Positions 1-12,159 of a stretch of 64,000 nt of DNA are shown here, one piece after another. The translations under genes were made by a program, and so were the position numbers. Below the pieces are notes generated by a model, which saw only the letters and a program-made list of their open reading frames with translations, did not search any database and was not told the origin of the DNA. The DNA comes from Acinetobacter nectaris CIP 110549 (GTDB lineage Bacteria > Pseudomonadota > Gammaproteobacteria > Pseudomonadales > Moraxellaceae): positions 1-64,000 of the forward strand of contig NZ_KI530723.1 of the NCBI RefSeq assembly GCF_000488215.1, written 5' to 3'. Numbering within the stretch: position 1 is the first letter of the stretch; each line of letters opens with the position of its first letter.

Positions 1-2003
<2,003 letters not shown>

Positions 2004-2375
2004 TATACAACCCCAAACAGTCGCTTACGCGAACTTCAAGGTGTACAGCTTCAATCTCATACCAAAACGCTTGATTCAGTTAATTTGCTAGTTCTCATCT
2101 CATTTCAAGTTGCTTTAATGTGAAATTAATTAAAATTTCAATTAAAACGCTTCAAAATGTATGAGTGAACAATTTTATTTCAGACTCAAATTGAATAATC
2201 TGTTAATGATTTAACATGCCTTCGTCAGGTCATGTACTGTGATTACTCACAGAGGTTAATATCAAGGTGGCGTAGTATACGCAATCTTTCTACTAAACTC
2301 TATAAGCAAATAAGCTGTTTGCTTATTTATTAGCTTAACTTTAATTAAATTGAAATATCAATCTGATTAAAATCA
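2004..2375 (-). other. rRNA internal transcribed spacer (tRNA-Ala to 23S)
   Basis: This AT-rich 372-base stretch separates tRNA-Ala from 23S and is transcribed as part of the rRNA precursor. It should contain the 5' half of the 23S processing stem and an antitermination boxA; I could not identify a convincing boxA by eye. No protein-coding potential is apparent. Confidence 0.8.
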
Positions 2376-2451
2376 TGGTGGAGACTAGGAGAGTCGAACT
2401 CCTGACCTCCTGCGTGCAAAGCAGGCGCTCTACCAACTAAGCTAAGTCCCC
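2376..2451 (-). tRNA. tRNA-Ala (anticodon TGC)
   Basis: The reverse strand starts GGGGACTTAGCTTAGTTGG, has anticodon loop CTTTGCACG (anticodon TGC), T-arm GTTCGACTC and an encoded CCA end. Its length is 76 nt. It sits in the 16S-23S spacer, the usual place for tRNA-Ala, downstream of tRNA-Ile. Confidence 0.98.
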
Positions 2452-2492
2452 AGCTTAAAATCATTTCGAATTGTACATTATCTTCTAGTCTT

Positions 2493-2569
<77 letters not shown>

Positions 2570-2583
2570 TCAGATAATATACC

Positions 2584-2609
2584 GAAGAACAACTTGTTGT
2601 GGATTCTTA
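2584..2609 (-). other. 16S precursor processing stem, 3' arm
   Basis: Just past the 16S 3' end, this segment is the near-perfect reverse complement of the leader segment at 4297-4321. In the rRNA precursor the two would pair to form the long stem enclosing 16S that RNase III cleaves. The match covers about 25 bases with one extra base and one or two mismatches, so pairing is visible directly in the sequence. Confidence 0.85.
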
Positions 2610-2628
2610 CCAAGTCTCACCTTTTCGT

Positions 2629-4166
<1,538 letters not shown>

Positions 4167-4296
4167 AATCATTAATTCCTTAAGGGAATCAATCTGGCTC
4201 ATTAATCACTAGCAAAAATATTCGCTCTCAAATAAATTTTCGAGTAAATTTCTACTTTTAATCAATGAATCTTAAATATATTCAGTGATCACTCAG

Positions 4297-4321
4297 TAAA
4301 AATCCACACAAGTTGTTCTTC
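4297..4321 (-). other. 16S precursor processing stem, 5' arm
   Basis: This leader segment lies about 130 bases upstream of mature 16S on the reverse strand (RNA core GAAGAACAACTTGTGTGG). It is complementary to 2584-2609 behind the 16S gene. Bacterial 16S rRNA is released from such a stem by RNase III; the pairing is seen here and the processing is inferred from the family. Confidence 0.85.
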
Positions 4322-4374
4322 AATTCTATTAATGATTCGCATCACTGATTCGTCATCAGCAAGCTAGGTCGGCT

Positions 4375-4402
4375 ATATTACTCTCTTTTTAAAGAAAGTC
4401 AA
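4375..4402 (-). promoter_or_regulatory. rRNA operon promoter
   Basis: The reverse strand reads TTGACT (4402-4397), a 16-base spacer, then TAATAT (4380-4375), a near-consensus sigma-70 promoter with the short spacer common in rRNA P1 promoters. AT-rich sequence upstream could act as an UP element. The start point would be near 4368, giving a leader of about 200 bases to 16S. Confidence 0.8.
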
Positions 4403-4724
4403 CTGTAATCTGAAAGATTTTTATCTTCTTAATCAAACCTAACTTTAATCAATCTAAGAACTAAATCTTAAACCAATCAACTAAGTTACTGTTTACTAAG
4501 AAGTTTCTTTCAACATCACCGCCGATGGATACGCATTATAGACCAATACATTCCAAACACAACCCCTATTTCCAATTTATTTCCAATTTATTTATCAATA
4601 GAATAAAATATAGACAGAATTCTATTTTTCAGCTTATTTAATATGCTATTTTATGTTTTTACCCACATCTTGTTTTGCTTGTTATACACTACCTGTATGT
4701 TTATAACGTCTTTCAGGAATTTAC
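4403..4724. other. Divergent intergenic region between rrn and mlaA
   Basis: This AT-rich gap is shared by the leftward rRNA promoter and the rightward mlaA gene. A short direct repeat (TTTCCAATTTA twice) lies near 4570-4594. A TGT-TATACA extended -10 at 4680-4688 is a weak candidate mlaA promoter. No gene is seen in it. Confidence 0.6.
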
Positions 4725-5606
4725 ATGCATCATAAATCTTATAAATTGTGGGCGTCCTTACTTATATCTATAACAGCATCTTCAACTTTATATGCACAGA
4801 CCAATGCTGAACAATCACAAAGTTTAACTAAAGATAATAGTAGTACATATTCATCAGAAAGTGACTTCTTCGGTTTTAAGAACCATTTACATCATTTTTC
4901 TAAAGATTTGAGAGTTGATGCAAATGCTAATCAACCTGATAGTATTAAAGATCCATTCCAAGGGTTTAATAGAAAGGTTTATGTATTTAATGATTTCCTA
5001 GATACACATTTTTTACGCCCGATTGCTGTGCAATACAGTTTAAAAGTACCTGAAACTGTACGTGGATCATATTCGCAGTTTAGAAGTAATTTAAATGAGC
5101 CTTGGAATGCTGTTAATCAAACAATTCAGTGGAAACCTATGGTTGCACTAAAAACTCTAGGTCGTTTTGCTTTCAACTCTTTAACGACTTTAGGTCTTGC
5201 AGATCCAGCTAGACGAATTAATTTAAATAATAATGAAGAAAGTTTAGGAACTACTTTAGGTTATTATGGCGTACCATCTGGGCCTTATTTAATGTTGCCA
5301 TTTTTTGGTCCAAGTACTTTGCGAGATGGTGTTGGACTCATTGCAGATAGTCAAGCAAAGTTACAACAATATCTTTTTAAAGATTCAGATCAGTTATTTT
5401 GGTCTGATGCTGCACTGGGCGCAATTAATACAAGAAGTAGCTTATTAGACTTAGATAGTACCTTGCAAGGCGATAAATATGCCGCAATTCGTGATTTATA
5501 TTTACAACGCAAGAAATTTGTCATTGCAGAAAAACAAGGCAAAGCTGATCAAGATGTTTCTTTTGTAAGTGATGATAGCGATTCAAGTACAAATTCAGCG
5601 CAATAG
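4725..5606 (+). CDS. mlaA: MlaA/VacJ-family outer-membrane lipid-asymmetry protein, without lipobox
   Basis: MlaA removes misplaced phospholipids from the outer leaflet of the outer membrane and passes them to the periplasmic MlaC shuttle. After a signal peptide (about residues 1-24, ending LYA) and a low-complexity Ser/Asn-rich stretch, the MlaA domain runs from DPFQGFNRKVY (residue 76) to about 270, including LADPA and the Pro/Gly-rich YYGVPSGPYLMLPFFGP segment. Length (293 aa) is slightly above the family norm. The oddity is that the protein has no cysteine at all, so it cannot be lipidated as most MlaA proteins are; signal peptidase I cleavage is the likely route. It stands alone, divergent from the rRNA operon, and is closed by its own terminator at 5641-5684. 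Confidence 0.9.
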   Translation: MHHKSYKLWASLLISITASSTLYAQTNAEQSQSLTKDNSSTYSSESDFFGFKNHLHHFSKDLRVDANANQPDSIKDPFQGFNRKVYVFNDFLDTHFLRPIAVQYSLKVPETVRGSYSQFRSNLNEPWNAVNQTIQWKPMVALKTLGRFAFNSLTTLGLADPARRINLNNNEESLGTTLGYYGVPSGPYLMLPFFGPSTLRDGVGLIADSQAKLQQYLFKDSDQLFWSDAALGAINTRSSLLDLDSTLQGDKYAAIRDLYLQRKKFVIAEKQGKADQDVSFVSDDSDSSTNSAQ

Positions 5607-5640
5607 TTAATGTAAGTTTCCTATATAGTCAGAGTGATAG

Positions 5641-5684
5641 GTGTAACATATACTATGTCATGTTGCACCTTTCTTTCCTTTTTA
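5641..5684 (+). terminator. Rho-independent terminator of mlaA
   Basis: GGTGTAACAT pairs with ATGTTGCACC (10 bp, one G-U) around a 10-base loop, followed by a T-rich tail (TTTCTTTCCTTTTT). Confidence 0.75.
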
Positions 5685-5712
5685 TCATTTAGGCATATAA
5701 TCTTTATTTATT

Positions 5713-6681
5713 ATGTACTTTATTCAACCCACTCGCACTGTATCTCATCTAGAGAGTGTAATTCAGGCATTGCCAGATATACATATGATTCAGGTAGATG
5801 AGCTTTCTCAGTATGACGAAAATATTCTTGCCATTGCAGATGTGCAAGATTTTTTAACATATAAATGGAGCTTTCCTACAATTGTTCTTGCCTATGAGCA
5901 TGAAGGTTCTGCTTTAGCAGAAGCATGGCAAGCTGGTGCTTTAGCCGGTTGGGTATGGCATAAAATACCTAAAGATCCATTAAAACAATTGGGTAAAATT
6001 GATGCTCAATATAAAAGGAACCAAGATAGTAGAGACCTCCCCTCCGCAGCTGTTTTACAAAAGAAACTTTTACCTGATGATATTGATGTTCCAAATTATA
6101 AAATAGAGTCATTTTTTCAGCCATCCGCATACTTATCTGGTGATTGGTATGATTATTGGAAAATTAATGACCAAGAAATAATGTTTTATCTTGCAGATGT
6201 TTCAGGTCATGGTGTTGCAAGTAGTCTATTAACATCATGGATGGCAGCGTTTCATGGGCGCTCTAAAAAACCCCGATCATTAATTAAAAAATTAAATGGG
6301 ATGCTTGTTCAAGAGAATATTGAAAAACATATTACAATGATTACAGGTATTTTAAATTTTGAAACGCATCAATTGCGTTGGTCTAGTGCAGGACACTACC
6401 CACCTGCAATTTTGTTTAATGAAAATGAGCCACCTATCATTTTAAATACAAGTAGCTTTCCACTAGGTTTAACTGAAGATTTAGAAGTTGAAGAGTTCGA
6501 ATGTACTTTATCTAAAAATGCAAGATTTATGGTTTGCTCTGATGGTGCACTCGAACCATTTGAGGGAGGATTAAATGATCAACTTCAACAACTTATTCAA
6601 CATCTACAGAATCAAACCTTTGAAGCACCTGAACATGTGGCAGATGATATTGCTATTTTAACATTGCGTAGGAAGAAATAA
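5713..6681 (+). CDS. gigA: PP2C/SpoIIE-type phosphatase of the RsbU kind, GigA-like
   Basis: This is a serine phosphatase predicted to dephosphorylate the STAS-domain partner encoded next to it. Residues 1-95 look like a degenerate receiver domain without a clear phospho-acceptor. The SpoIIE/PP2C domain follows, with metal-binding motifs SGDWYDYW (142-149), ADVSGHG (161-167), SAGHYPP (225-231), CSDGALEP (275-282) and a C-terminal DD (311-312). From memory, the A. baumannii GigA/GigB pair controls stress, antibiotic and virulence responses together with the nitrogen phosphotransferase system. The start is uncertain: there is no Shine-Dalgarno, and a TATAAT box at 5697-5702 lies only 11 bases upstream, so the mRNA may be nearly leaderless or the start may lie further in. 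Confidence 0.8.
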   Translation: MYFIQPTRTVSHLESVIQALPDIHMIQVDELSQYDENILAIADVQDFLTYKWSFPTIVLAYEHEGSALAEAWQAGALAGWVWHKIPKDPLKQLGKIDAQYKRNQDSRDLPSAAVLQKKLLPDDIDVPNYKIESFFQPSAYLSGDWYDYWKINDQEIMFYLADVSGHGVASSLLTSWMAAFHGRSKKPRSLIKKLNGMLVQENIEKHITMITGILNFETHQLRWSSAGHYPPAILFNENEPPIILNTSSFPLGLTEDLEVEEFECTLSKNARFMVCSDGALEPFEGGLNDQLQQLIQHLQNQTFEAPEHVADDIAILTLRRKK

Positions 6682-6738
6682 ATTTATTATAAATCAGTAG
6701 TATATATTTATAGAATTTTACTTTAGTCGACCTCCCTA

Positions 6739-6767
6739 TTGAGTATCCTTATATGCTATGGGATAAT
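6739..6767 (+). promoter_or_regulatory. Candidate promoter of gigB
   Basis: TTGAGT (6739-6744), a 17-base spacer and GATAAT (6762-6767) match the sigma-70 pattern. The predicted start near 6774 leaves a short leader before the gigB ATG at 6799, so gigB may be transcribed independently of gigA. Confidence 0.5.
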
Positions 6768-6798
6768 TGGCTAATCCTTCTCAAGAAATGGCATATAT

Positions 6799-7302
6799 AT
6801 GTCAACAGGTCATGTTGAATATGCAAGTTTGAATGGCACACACTTTTTTAAAATCATTGGTGAAGTGCGCGCGCAATCTTGCATAAGTCTAGACAAACTA
6901 TTGGGTAAGATTGAAAAACAGTCTACTAATATCGTCAGTGCAGTTGTAGATTTAACCCAAACTACGTTTATCGATAGTACTGTTCTTGGTATTTTAGCAA
7001 AGTTAGGGTTAAAGCTTAAACAGATGCATAATATTCAAAGTGTTATGCTATCTACAAACCCAGATATTACAACCCTAGCAAATAGTATGGGGTTAGGTCA
7101 GGTATTTGCAATTTTAACATGCAGCGAAGAAACAAAGGTATGTACCAAAGCATTGCCTGATGAAGATGCAAATCAAAAATCAATGTTAACAACTGTATTA
7201 GATGCGCATAAAACGCTTTGTAAACTTAACCAAAGTAACCACAATATTTTTGAACCACTCGTAAAACAGCTTGAAAAAGAAAAAGAGCAAGAAAAAGTTT
7301 AA
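6799..7302 (+). CDS. gigB: STAS-domain anti-sigma-factor antagonist, GigB-like
   Basis: The protein (167 aa) has a STAS domain over about residues 5-105. The phospho-acceptor region reads DLTQTTFIDSTVLG, with Ser60 in the position used by SpoIIAA/RsbV-type proteins. The C-terminal ~50 residues are charged and probably flexible (KQLEKEKEQEKV). It lies 117 bases behind the phosphatase gene and has its own likely promoter. By analogy with the described A. baumannii pair, GigA would remove phosphate from this serine and the free form would bind a partner. I see the domain and serine directly; the partner is not visible here. Confidence 0.82.
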   Translation: MSTGHVEYASLNGTHFFKIIGEVRAQSCISLDKLLGKIEKQSTNIVSAVVDLTQTTFIDSTVLGILAKLGLKLKQMHNIQSVMLSTNPDITTLANSMGLGQVFAILTCSEETKVCTKALPDEDANQKSMLTTVLDAHKTLCKLNQSNHNIFEPLVKQLEKEKEQEKV

Positions 7303-7324
7303 GTGCTTTACTAAAAAATCTAAA

Positions 7325-7370
7325 CTAAACCCTATAATTCAACAAAATAATATATTTTTGTAGGGTTTAG
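7325..7370 (+). repeat. Inverted repeat behind gigB
   Basis: CTAAACCCTA (7325-7334) is matched by TAGGGTTTAG (7361-7370), with an inner ACAAAA/TTTTGT pair. There is no T-run, so it is a weak terminator candidate at best; it might act as an RNA 3'-end stabiliser. Confidence 0.4.
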
Positions 7371-7546
7371 CTAAATAAAATCATGAATATCTAAATATAA
7401 AACATACAATATTGTTAAATTTAAATAACTGTTCTTTGTAAAGAAATACCATTCTTTTTGACTCATGTTATGCAACAATATCTACTCTTCTAAAATATAT
7501 TTTCATGATCAAATAAATGGGCTTCAAAAAATTAAAAGGAAATCTT

Positions 7547-8368
7547 GTGCCAGCCATTTTAGATGAAGCAGAAATCCTTACCCCTGATATCCACTGGTGG
7601 GGAGAGTATCAATTTGAGCTTAACCAAGCACGAACATGGCAATTTGGATCATTACTTCTGCGAATTACACGTCATGCACAAGAATGGCGTATGGAATATC
7701 ACCGACCTATTCGCCAGCAAGATGATGAGCAAACTTGGGGAGAAATTACAGACCCAACATTTTTATTGCCTGAGCCAATACATATAGAACGTTATATGTT
7801 TAGAAAAACTCAGGATAAATTTCAGCTCATGCCACGTTTAGCTGATCATTCTGTTGTTATTCGCCCTATAGAACCAATTTATATTCCAGCAGGACAAAAG
7901 GGCCTTCTTTATATTAGTACCCCTCTATGGATTGTTGGTTTTGCTGAAGGGCATAAAGAGCCTTTATTTGATATTCCTGTCATTCAACCCAAAGAAACTT
8001 GGTTTGGGCCTGATACAAGAACAGGCGAATTATGTTATGCAACAGAAGTGAATGGTCGAACTGAGCTAGAAAGACTACAACCAAAAGCTTTTCGAGCTGT
8101 TACTCCTATTGTTTTTCATAATACGAGTCATGAACAATTACGCCTTGATCGTATGAATGTACCTATTGTCGCCTTACCATTATTTTTCAGCGAAAGTACC
8201 AATCGACTATGGACATCTCATATCAAAGTTGTTCATGACTCATCAGATCGACCACCACGTATAAAAATAGAAAATAGAACCCCTCCTCGCGCAGGTGAAG
8301 TAACTTATATGCATGCACCAAGGTCACCCGGTGGTGTTTTATTTAATATGTTCGACTCATTTTTCTAG
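7547..8368 (+). CDS. DUF432-like conserved protein of unknown function
   Basis: The product is a soluble-looking, mostly beta-rich protein of about 273 aa with many aromatic and proline residues and no signal peptide or membrane segment. From memory it resembles the DUF432 family, which has been noted next to mechanosensitive channels, but I cannot confirm this without a search. The start chosen is GTG at 7547, because AAAGGA sits 6 bases upstream; an ATG at 7517 adds ten residues but has no ribosome-binding site. It ends 8 bases before the MscS gene, so the two almost certainly form an operon, suggesting a role linked to the channel. No catalytic motif is apparent. Confidence 0.65.
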   Translation: MPAILDEAEILTPDIHWWGEYQFELNQARTWQFGSLLLRITRHAQEWRMEYHRPIRQQDDEQTWGEITDPTFLLPEPIHIERYMFRKTQDKFQLMPRLADHSVVIRPIEPIYIPAGQKGLLYISTPLWIVGFAEGHKEPLFDIPVIQPKETWFGPDTRTGELCYATEVNGRTELERLQPKAFRAVTPIVFHNTSHEQLRLDRMNVPIVALPLFFSESTNRLWTSHIKVVHDSSDRPPRIKIENRTPPRAGEVTYMHAPRSPGGVLFNMFDSFF

Positions 8369-8376
8369 GATACCTC

Positions 8377-9255
8377 ATGGATAAGACACAAATTCCTCAG
8401 GATATTATTTTAAGTCTTAAAGCAATTTTTACTGCAATTAATCTAGATAGAATTGGCGAACTCTTTATTGCTGCTATTCTTGGACTCATTGGCTTTATTA
8501 CAGCACGTTTAATATCGAATACGTTTATTCGTACGATTGGTTTACGTTTCAATGCGCATCAAAGAATGGTATGGCGACGCGGTATTTTTTATACAATCTT
8601 TATTTTCTTTATTATTGCTGCTTTAAAAGAAGCGGGTTTCAAGGTGAGTATATTTTTAGGTGCAGCAGGCATTTTAACTGTTGCATTAGGTTTTGCATCA
8701 CAAACATCTGCAACAAACTTAATTAGTGGCTTATTTTTAATTGGTGAAGGTTCATTTGAAATTGGTGATGTGATTCAAATGTCTTTAATACGTGGTCAAA
8801 TTATTGAAGGTGAAGTCATTTCTATTGATTTACTTTCAGTAAAATTACTGACTATGGATAATACTTATATTCGCGTCCCAAATGAACAACTTATTCGAAC
8901 ACCTGTATATAACCTTTCCAAATATCCTATTCGAAGAATTCCTGTCACACTGCCTGTTACATTCCACGAAGACTTATCCAAAGTTAGAAAAGTGCTAACT
9001 CAGACAGCGCAGTATCATACACTTATTTTAGATGACCCTAAACCACATGTCGCTGTAACAGAGTTTGCAGAGTCATCCATTGAACTTACTTTTACAGTTT
9101 GGTGTCATCAATCTCACTATGTTCAAGTAAAAGATGAAATCTTAGAACGGATTCGTAATAGCTTCATTGAGCACCAAATTGAAATTCCTGTGCCTAAAAT
9201 GGGCTTTGTTAATGAAGCTGAATTAGCAGCTACAAATTTACGCGCCGACCTTTAA
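8377..9255 (+). CDS. MscS-family mechanosensitive ion channel
   Basis: This small-conductance mechanosensitive channel opens under membrane tension to release solutes on osmotic downshift. Three membrane segments are visible: about residues 27-47, 68-88 and the pore helix at about 92-130, with the Gly/Ala-rich FLGAAGILTVALGFASQ pattern typical of MscS TM3. The beta domain follows (FEIGDVIQM, then IRVPNEQLI) and an alpha/beta C-terminal domain. At 292 aa it matches E. coli MscS (286 aa). The ATG follows AGGATACCTC. It is coupled to the DUF432-like gene 8 bases upstream. Confidence 0.9.
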   Translation: MDKTQIPQDIILSLKAIFTAINLDRIGELFIAAILGLIGFITARLISNTFIRTIGLRFNAHQRMVWRRGIFYTIFIFFIIAALKEAGFKVSIFLGAAGILTVALGFASQTSATNLISGLFLIGEGSFEIGDVIQMSLIRGQIIEGEVISIDLLSVKLLTMDNTYIRVPNEQLIRTPVYNLSKYPIRRIPVTLPVTFHEDLSKVRKVLTQTAQYHTLILDDPKPHVAVTEFAESSIELTFTVWCHQSHYVQVKDEILERIRNSFIEHQIEIPVPKMGFVNEAELAATNLRADL

Positions 9256-9329
9256 GTATTAATTCGAGATATCCCCTGCATCATTAAACTTTTTCACGTA
9301 AAATATAATGAGATTTTATTGAGGAAGTT

Positions 9330-12095
9330 ATGATGCCACCTTTTGTTTTGGTTGATGGGTCTTATTTTTTATTTCGAGCATATCATGCTATTCCTCCTCT
9401 TACGACATCGACAGGACTGCACACCAATGCGATTCGAGGAGCGATTGCTGCGATTCAAAAATTAATGCGCCGCATTGAGCCAACGCATATGGCTGTCATT
9501 TTTGATACTCCTGAACCAACATTTCGCCATCAACTTTCTCCTATTTATAAAGGTGATCGTCCTGCAATGCCTGATGACTTATCAGAGCAAATTCCATATT
9601 TACATGCGCTCATTCGTGCTTTAGGTATTCCTTTATATTCTCTTGCAGGTGCAGAAGCCGATGATGTCATTGGAACCCTAACCAAACATGCTGAAAAAGA
9701 AGGTCATAATGTGCTTATCTCTACAGGAGATAAAGATATGGCACAGCTTGTCAATGAACGTGTTAAACTTGAAGACAGTTTTAAAGAGCGTGTTCTTGAT
9801 GTAGACGGCGTATTTGAAAAATTTGGCGTATGGCCACATCAAATCATCGATTATTTAACGCTTATGGGTGATGCATCTGATGGGATTTTGGGTGTGCCTG
9901 GTGTTGGCGCAAAAACCGCTGCGAAGCTACTCAATGAATACGAATGCTTAGGACGTATTTTAGAAAATGTAGATAATATTAAAGGTCGAGTTGGAAAAAA
10001 TCTAAAAGAGCATGTAGAAACAATTGCTATTGACCATCAACTCGCAAGCATTGTTTGCGATTTAGATTTATCATTAGAATGGAATGACTTAGAACTTCAG
10101 AACCCAAATACCAATGAGTTACGTAAGCTTTATACCGAATTAGAGTTTCGTAATCAGCTGCAATCTTTAGATCATCCCAACAATCCAAATAGCAAAACCT
10201 ATAAACAAAATACTCAAGCCATTGTAAAACAAGATGCAGTCACAACTCAGAATGATATAGACCAAGCAACTGCAACAAGTCAAGATGACCAACTAGGGCA
10301 ATCAACTTACCATACAGTGCTGACCCAAGATGACTGGAACCCCCTACTCACACGCATGCAAAATGCTGAGAAGTTCGCAATTGATACAGAAACGACTCAT
10401 CTAGATTATCGTTTTGCAGAAATGGTTGGTTTTTCAATCGCATTTGATTCAAAAGATGCCTACTATGTTCCTTTTGTACATGATTACGAAAATGCACCGA
10501 TGCAGTTAGACCGAGATCGGATACTGCAAGAAATTAAACCGATTATTGAAAACCCAAACATTAAAAAAATTGGTCATCACCTAAAATATGATGCTCATAT
10601 ATTTTCTAACCATGGTATCCATTTACAAGGTTGGTATTTTGATACCATGCTTGCATCTTATGTGTTTAATTCAACAGCAACACGTCATGGTATGGATGAC
10701 GTTGCTCGTTTGTACTTGAGTCACTTAAATACAACTTTTGAGCAAATTGCAGGTAAAGGTGCAAAGCAAAAAACATTTAATCAAATCGAATTAAGTATTG
10801 CTGGACACTATGCAGCTGAAGATGCACACGTAACATGGCGTTTATATGAAGTGCTCAATGAAAAGCTAAAGGACTCTCCCGAACTTCTGAATATTTTACA
10901 CAATGTAGAAATGCCTGTTGCTTCAATACTTACGCAAATGGAAGAAGTAGGTATTCAACTTGACCCTGATTTTCTAAGTAAATTAAGTGGTGAGTTTTCC
11001 ATTACCATGCAGTCTCTAGAAGAAAAAGCCATAGAAATTGCTGGAGAAAGCTTCAATATTTCCTCACCAAAACAAGTTGGAGAGGTCATCTTCGATAAGC
11101 TTGGTGTAAAAGGTGGGAAAAAAACAGCGTCAGGGCAATATAGTACAAGTGAAAGTGTTTTAGAAAAATTAGAGCACCCTATCGCAGAAATTATATTAGA
11201 GCATCGGGGATTAGCCAAACTCAAAAGTACTTATACAGATCGTTTAGTTGAACAAGCAAATAAAGATACCATGCGTGTTCATACAAGCTATCACCAAGCG
11301 AATACAGCAACTGGTCGCCTTTCATCATCAGATCCTAACTTACAAAATATTCCCATTCGTGGAGAAATTGGTCGACAAATCCGTAAAGCATTCATTGCAC
11401 CTCAAGGAAAAGTCATTCTTGCTGCCGATTATTCACAAATAGAATTACGTCTAATGGCTCATTTTTCACAAGATGAAGCACTGATAGATGCTTTTAACAA
11501 TGGACAGGATATTCACCAACGTACTGCGGCCGAAGTTTTAGGTATTGCTCTAGATGAGGTTACATCTGATCAGCGCCGTCAAGCTAAAGCTGTTAATTTT
11601 GGACTTCTCTACGGCATGTCAGAATTTGGGTTGACACGTCAACTCGGCTTTACGCGTGAAGAATCCCGCGCATATATCAAACAATACTTTCACCGCTATC
11701 CAGGTATTTATGAATATATGCAAAGTACAAGACAAGTCGCTTTAGAACAAGGCTTTGTTGAAACTGTACTGGGACGTAGACTCTATACACCTGATATTAA
11801 TGCTAGAAATGTCATGGTGCGAAAAGGGGCTGAACGTGCTGCCATTAATGCACCATTACAAGGAAGCGCTGCCGACATCATCAAACTTGCAATGATTGAA
11901 GTAGATAAAAACATTCCTAAAGAACAAGCAACGCTACTTTTACAAGTACACGATGAACTCGTATTTGAAGCAGACCCTGCATATGTCGATCAGCTTATCC
12001 CACAAATTAAAGAAGTCATGTCGTCTGTACTAAAACTTTCTGTACCTCTAGATGTAGAGGTTGGCTTGGGCAATAACTGGGATGAAGCACATTAA
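9330..12095 (+). CDS. polA: DNA polymerase I
   Basis: This full-length enzyme (921 aa) fills gaps and removes primers in replication and repair. Domains in order are the 5'-3' nuclease (about 1-300, with DGSYFLFRAYHAIPP at the start and GVPGVGAKTA in the helix-hairpin-helix), the 3'-5' exonuclease (about 340-510, with intact DTETT near residue 353) and the polymerase domain (about 520-921, with DYSQIELR, the O-helix region RRQAKAVNFGLLYG and motif C VHDELVFE near 873). The exonuclease acidic residues are present, so proofreading should be active. GAGGA precedes the ATG pair by about 6 bases. It is transcribed alone; a likely small RNA gene follows it. Confidence 0.98.
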   Translation: MMPPFVLVDGSYFLFRAYHAIPPLTTSTGLHTNAIRGAIAAIQKLMRRIEPTHMAVIFDTPEPTFRHQLSPIYKGDRPAMPDDLSEQIPYLHALIRALGIPLYSLAGAEADDVIGTLTKHAEKEGHNVLISTGDKDMAQLVNERVKLEDSFKERVLDVDGVFEKFGVWPHQIIDYLTLMGDASDGILGVPGVGAKTAAKLLNEYECLGRILENVDNIKGRVGKNLKEHVETIAIDHQLASIVCDLDLSLEWNDLELQNPNTNELRKLYTELEFRNQLQSLDHPNNPNSKTYKQNTQAIVKQDAVTTQNDIDQATATSQDDQLGQSTYHTVLTQDDWNPLLTRMQNAEKFAIDTETTHLDYRFAEMVGFSIAFDSKDAYYVPFVHDYENAPMQLDRDRILQEIKPIIENPNIKKIGHHLKYDAHIFSNHGIHLQGWYFDTMLASYVFNSTATRHGMDDVARLYLSHLNTTFEQIAGKGAKQKTFNQIELSIAGHYAAEDAHVTWRLYEVLNEKLKDSPELLNILHNVEMPVASILTQMEEVGIQLDPDFLSKLSGEFSITMQSLEEKAIEIAGESFNISSPKQVGEVIFDKLGVKGGKKTASGQYSTSESVLEKLEHPIAEIILEHRGLAKLKSTYTDRLVEQANKDTMRVHTSYHQANTATGRLSSSDPNLQNIPIRGEIGRQIRKAFIAPQGKVILAADYSQIELRLMAHFSQDEALIDAFNNGQDIHQRTAAEVLGIALDEVTSDQRRQAKAVNFGLLYGMSEFGLTRQLGFTREESRAYIKQYFHRYPGIYEYMQSTRQVALEQGFVETVLGRRLYTPDINARNVMVRKGAERAAINAPLQGSAADIIKLAMIEVDKNIPKEQATLLLQVHDELVFEADPAYVDQLIPQIKEVMSSVLKLSVPLDVEVGLGNNWDEAH

Positions 12096-12159
12096 GCAGA
12101 TTTTAATGCAACAAAACATTGCACAAATAATCAGCTTATCTATTCCTATGTTAGGATAA

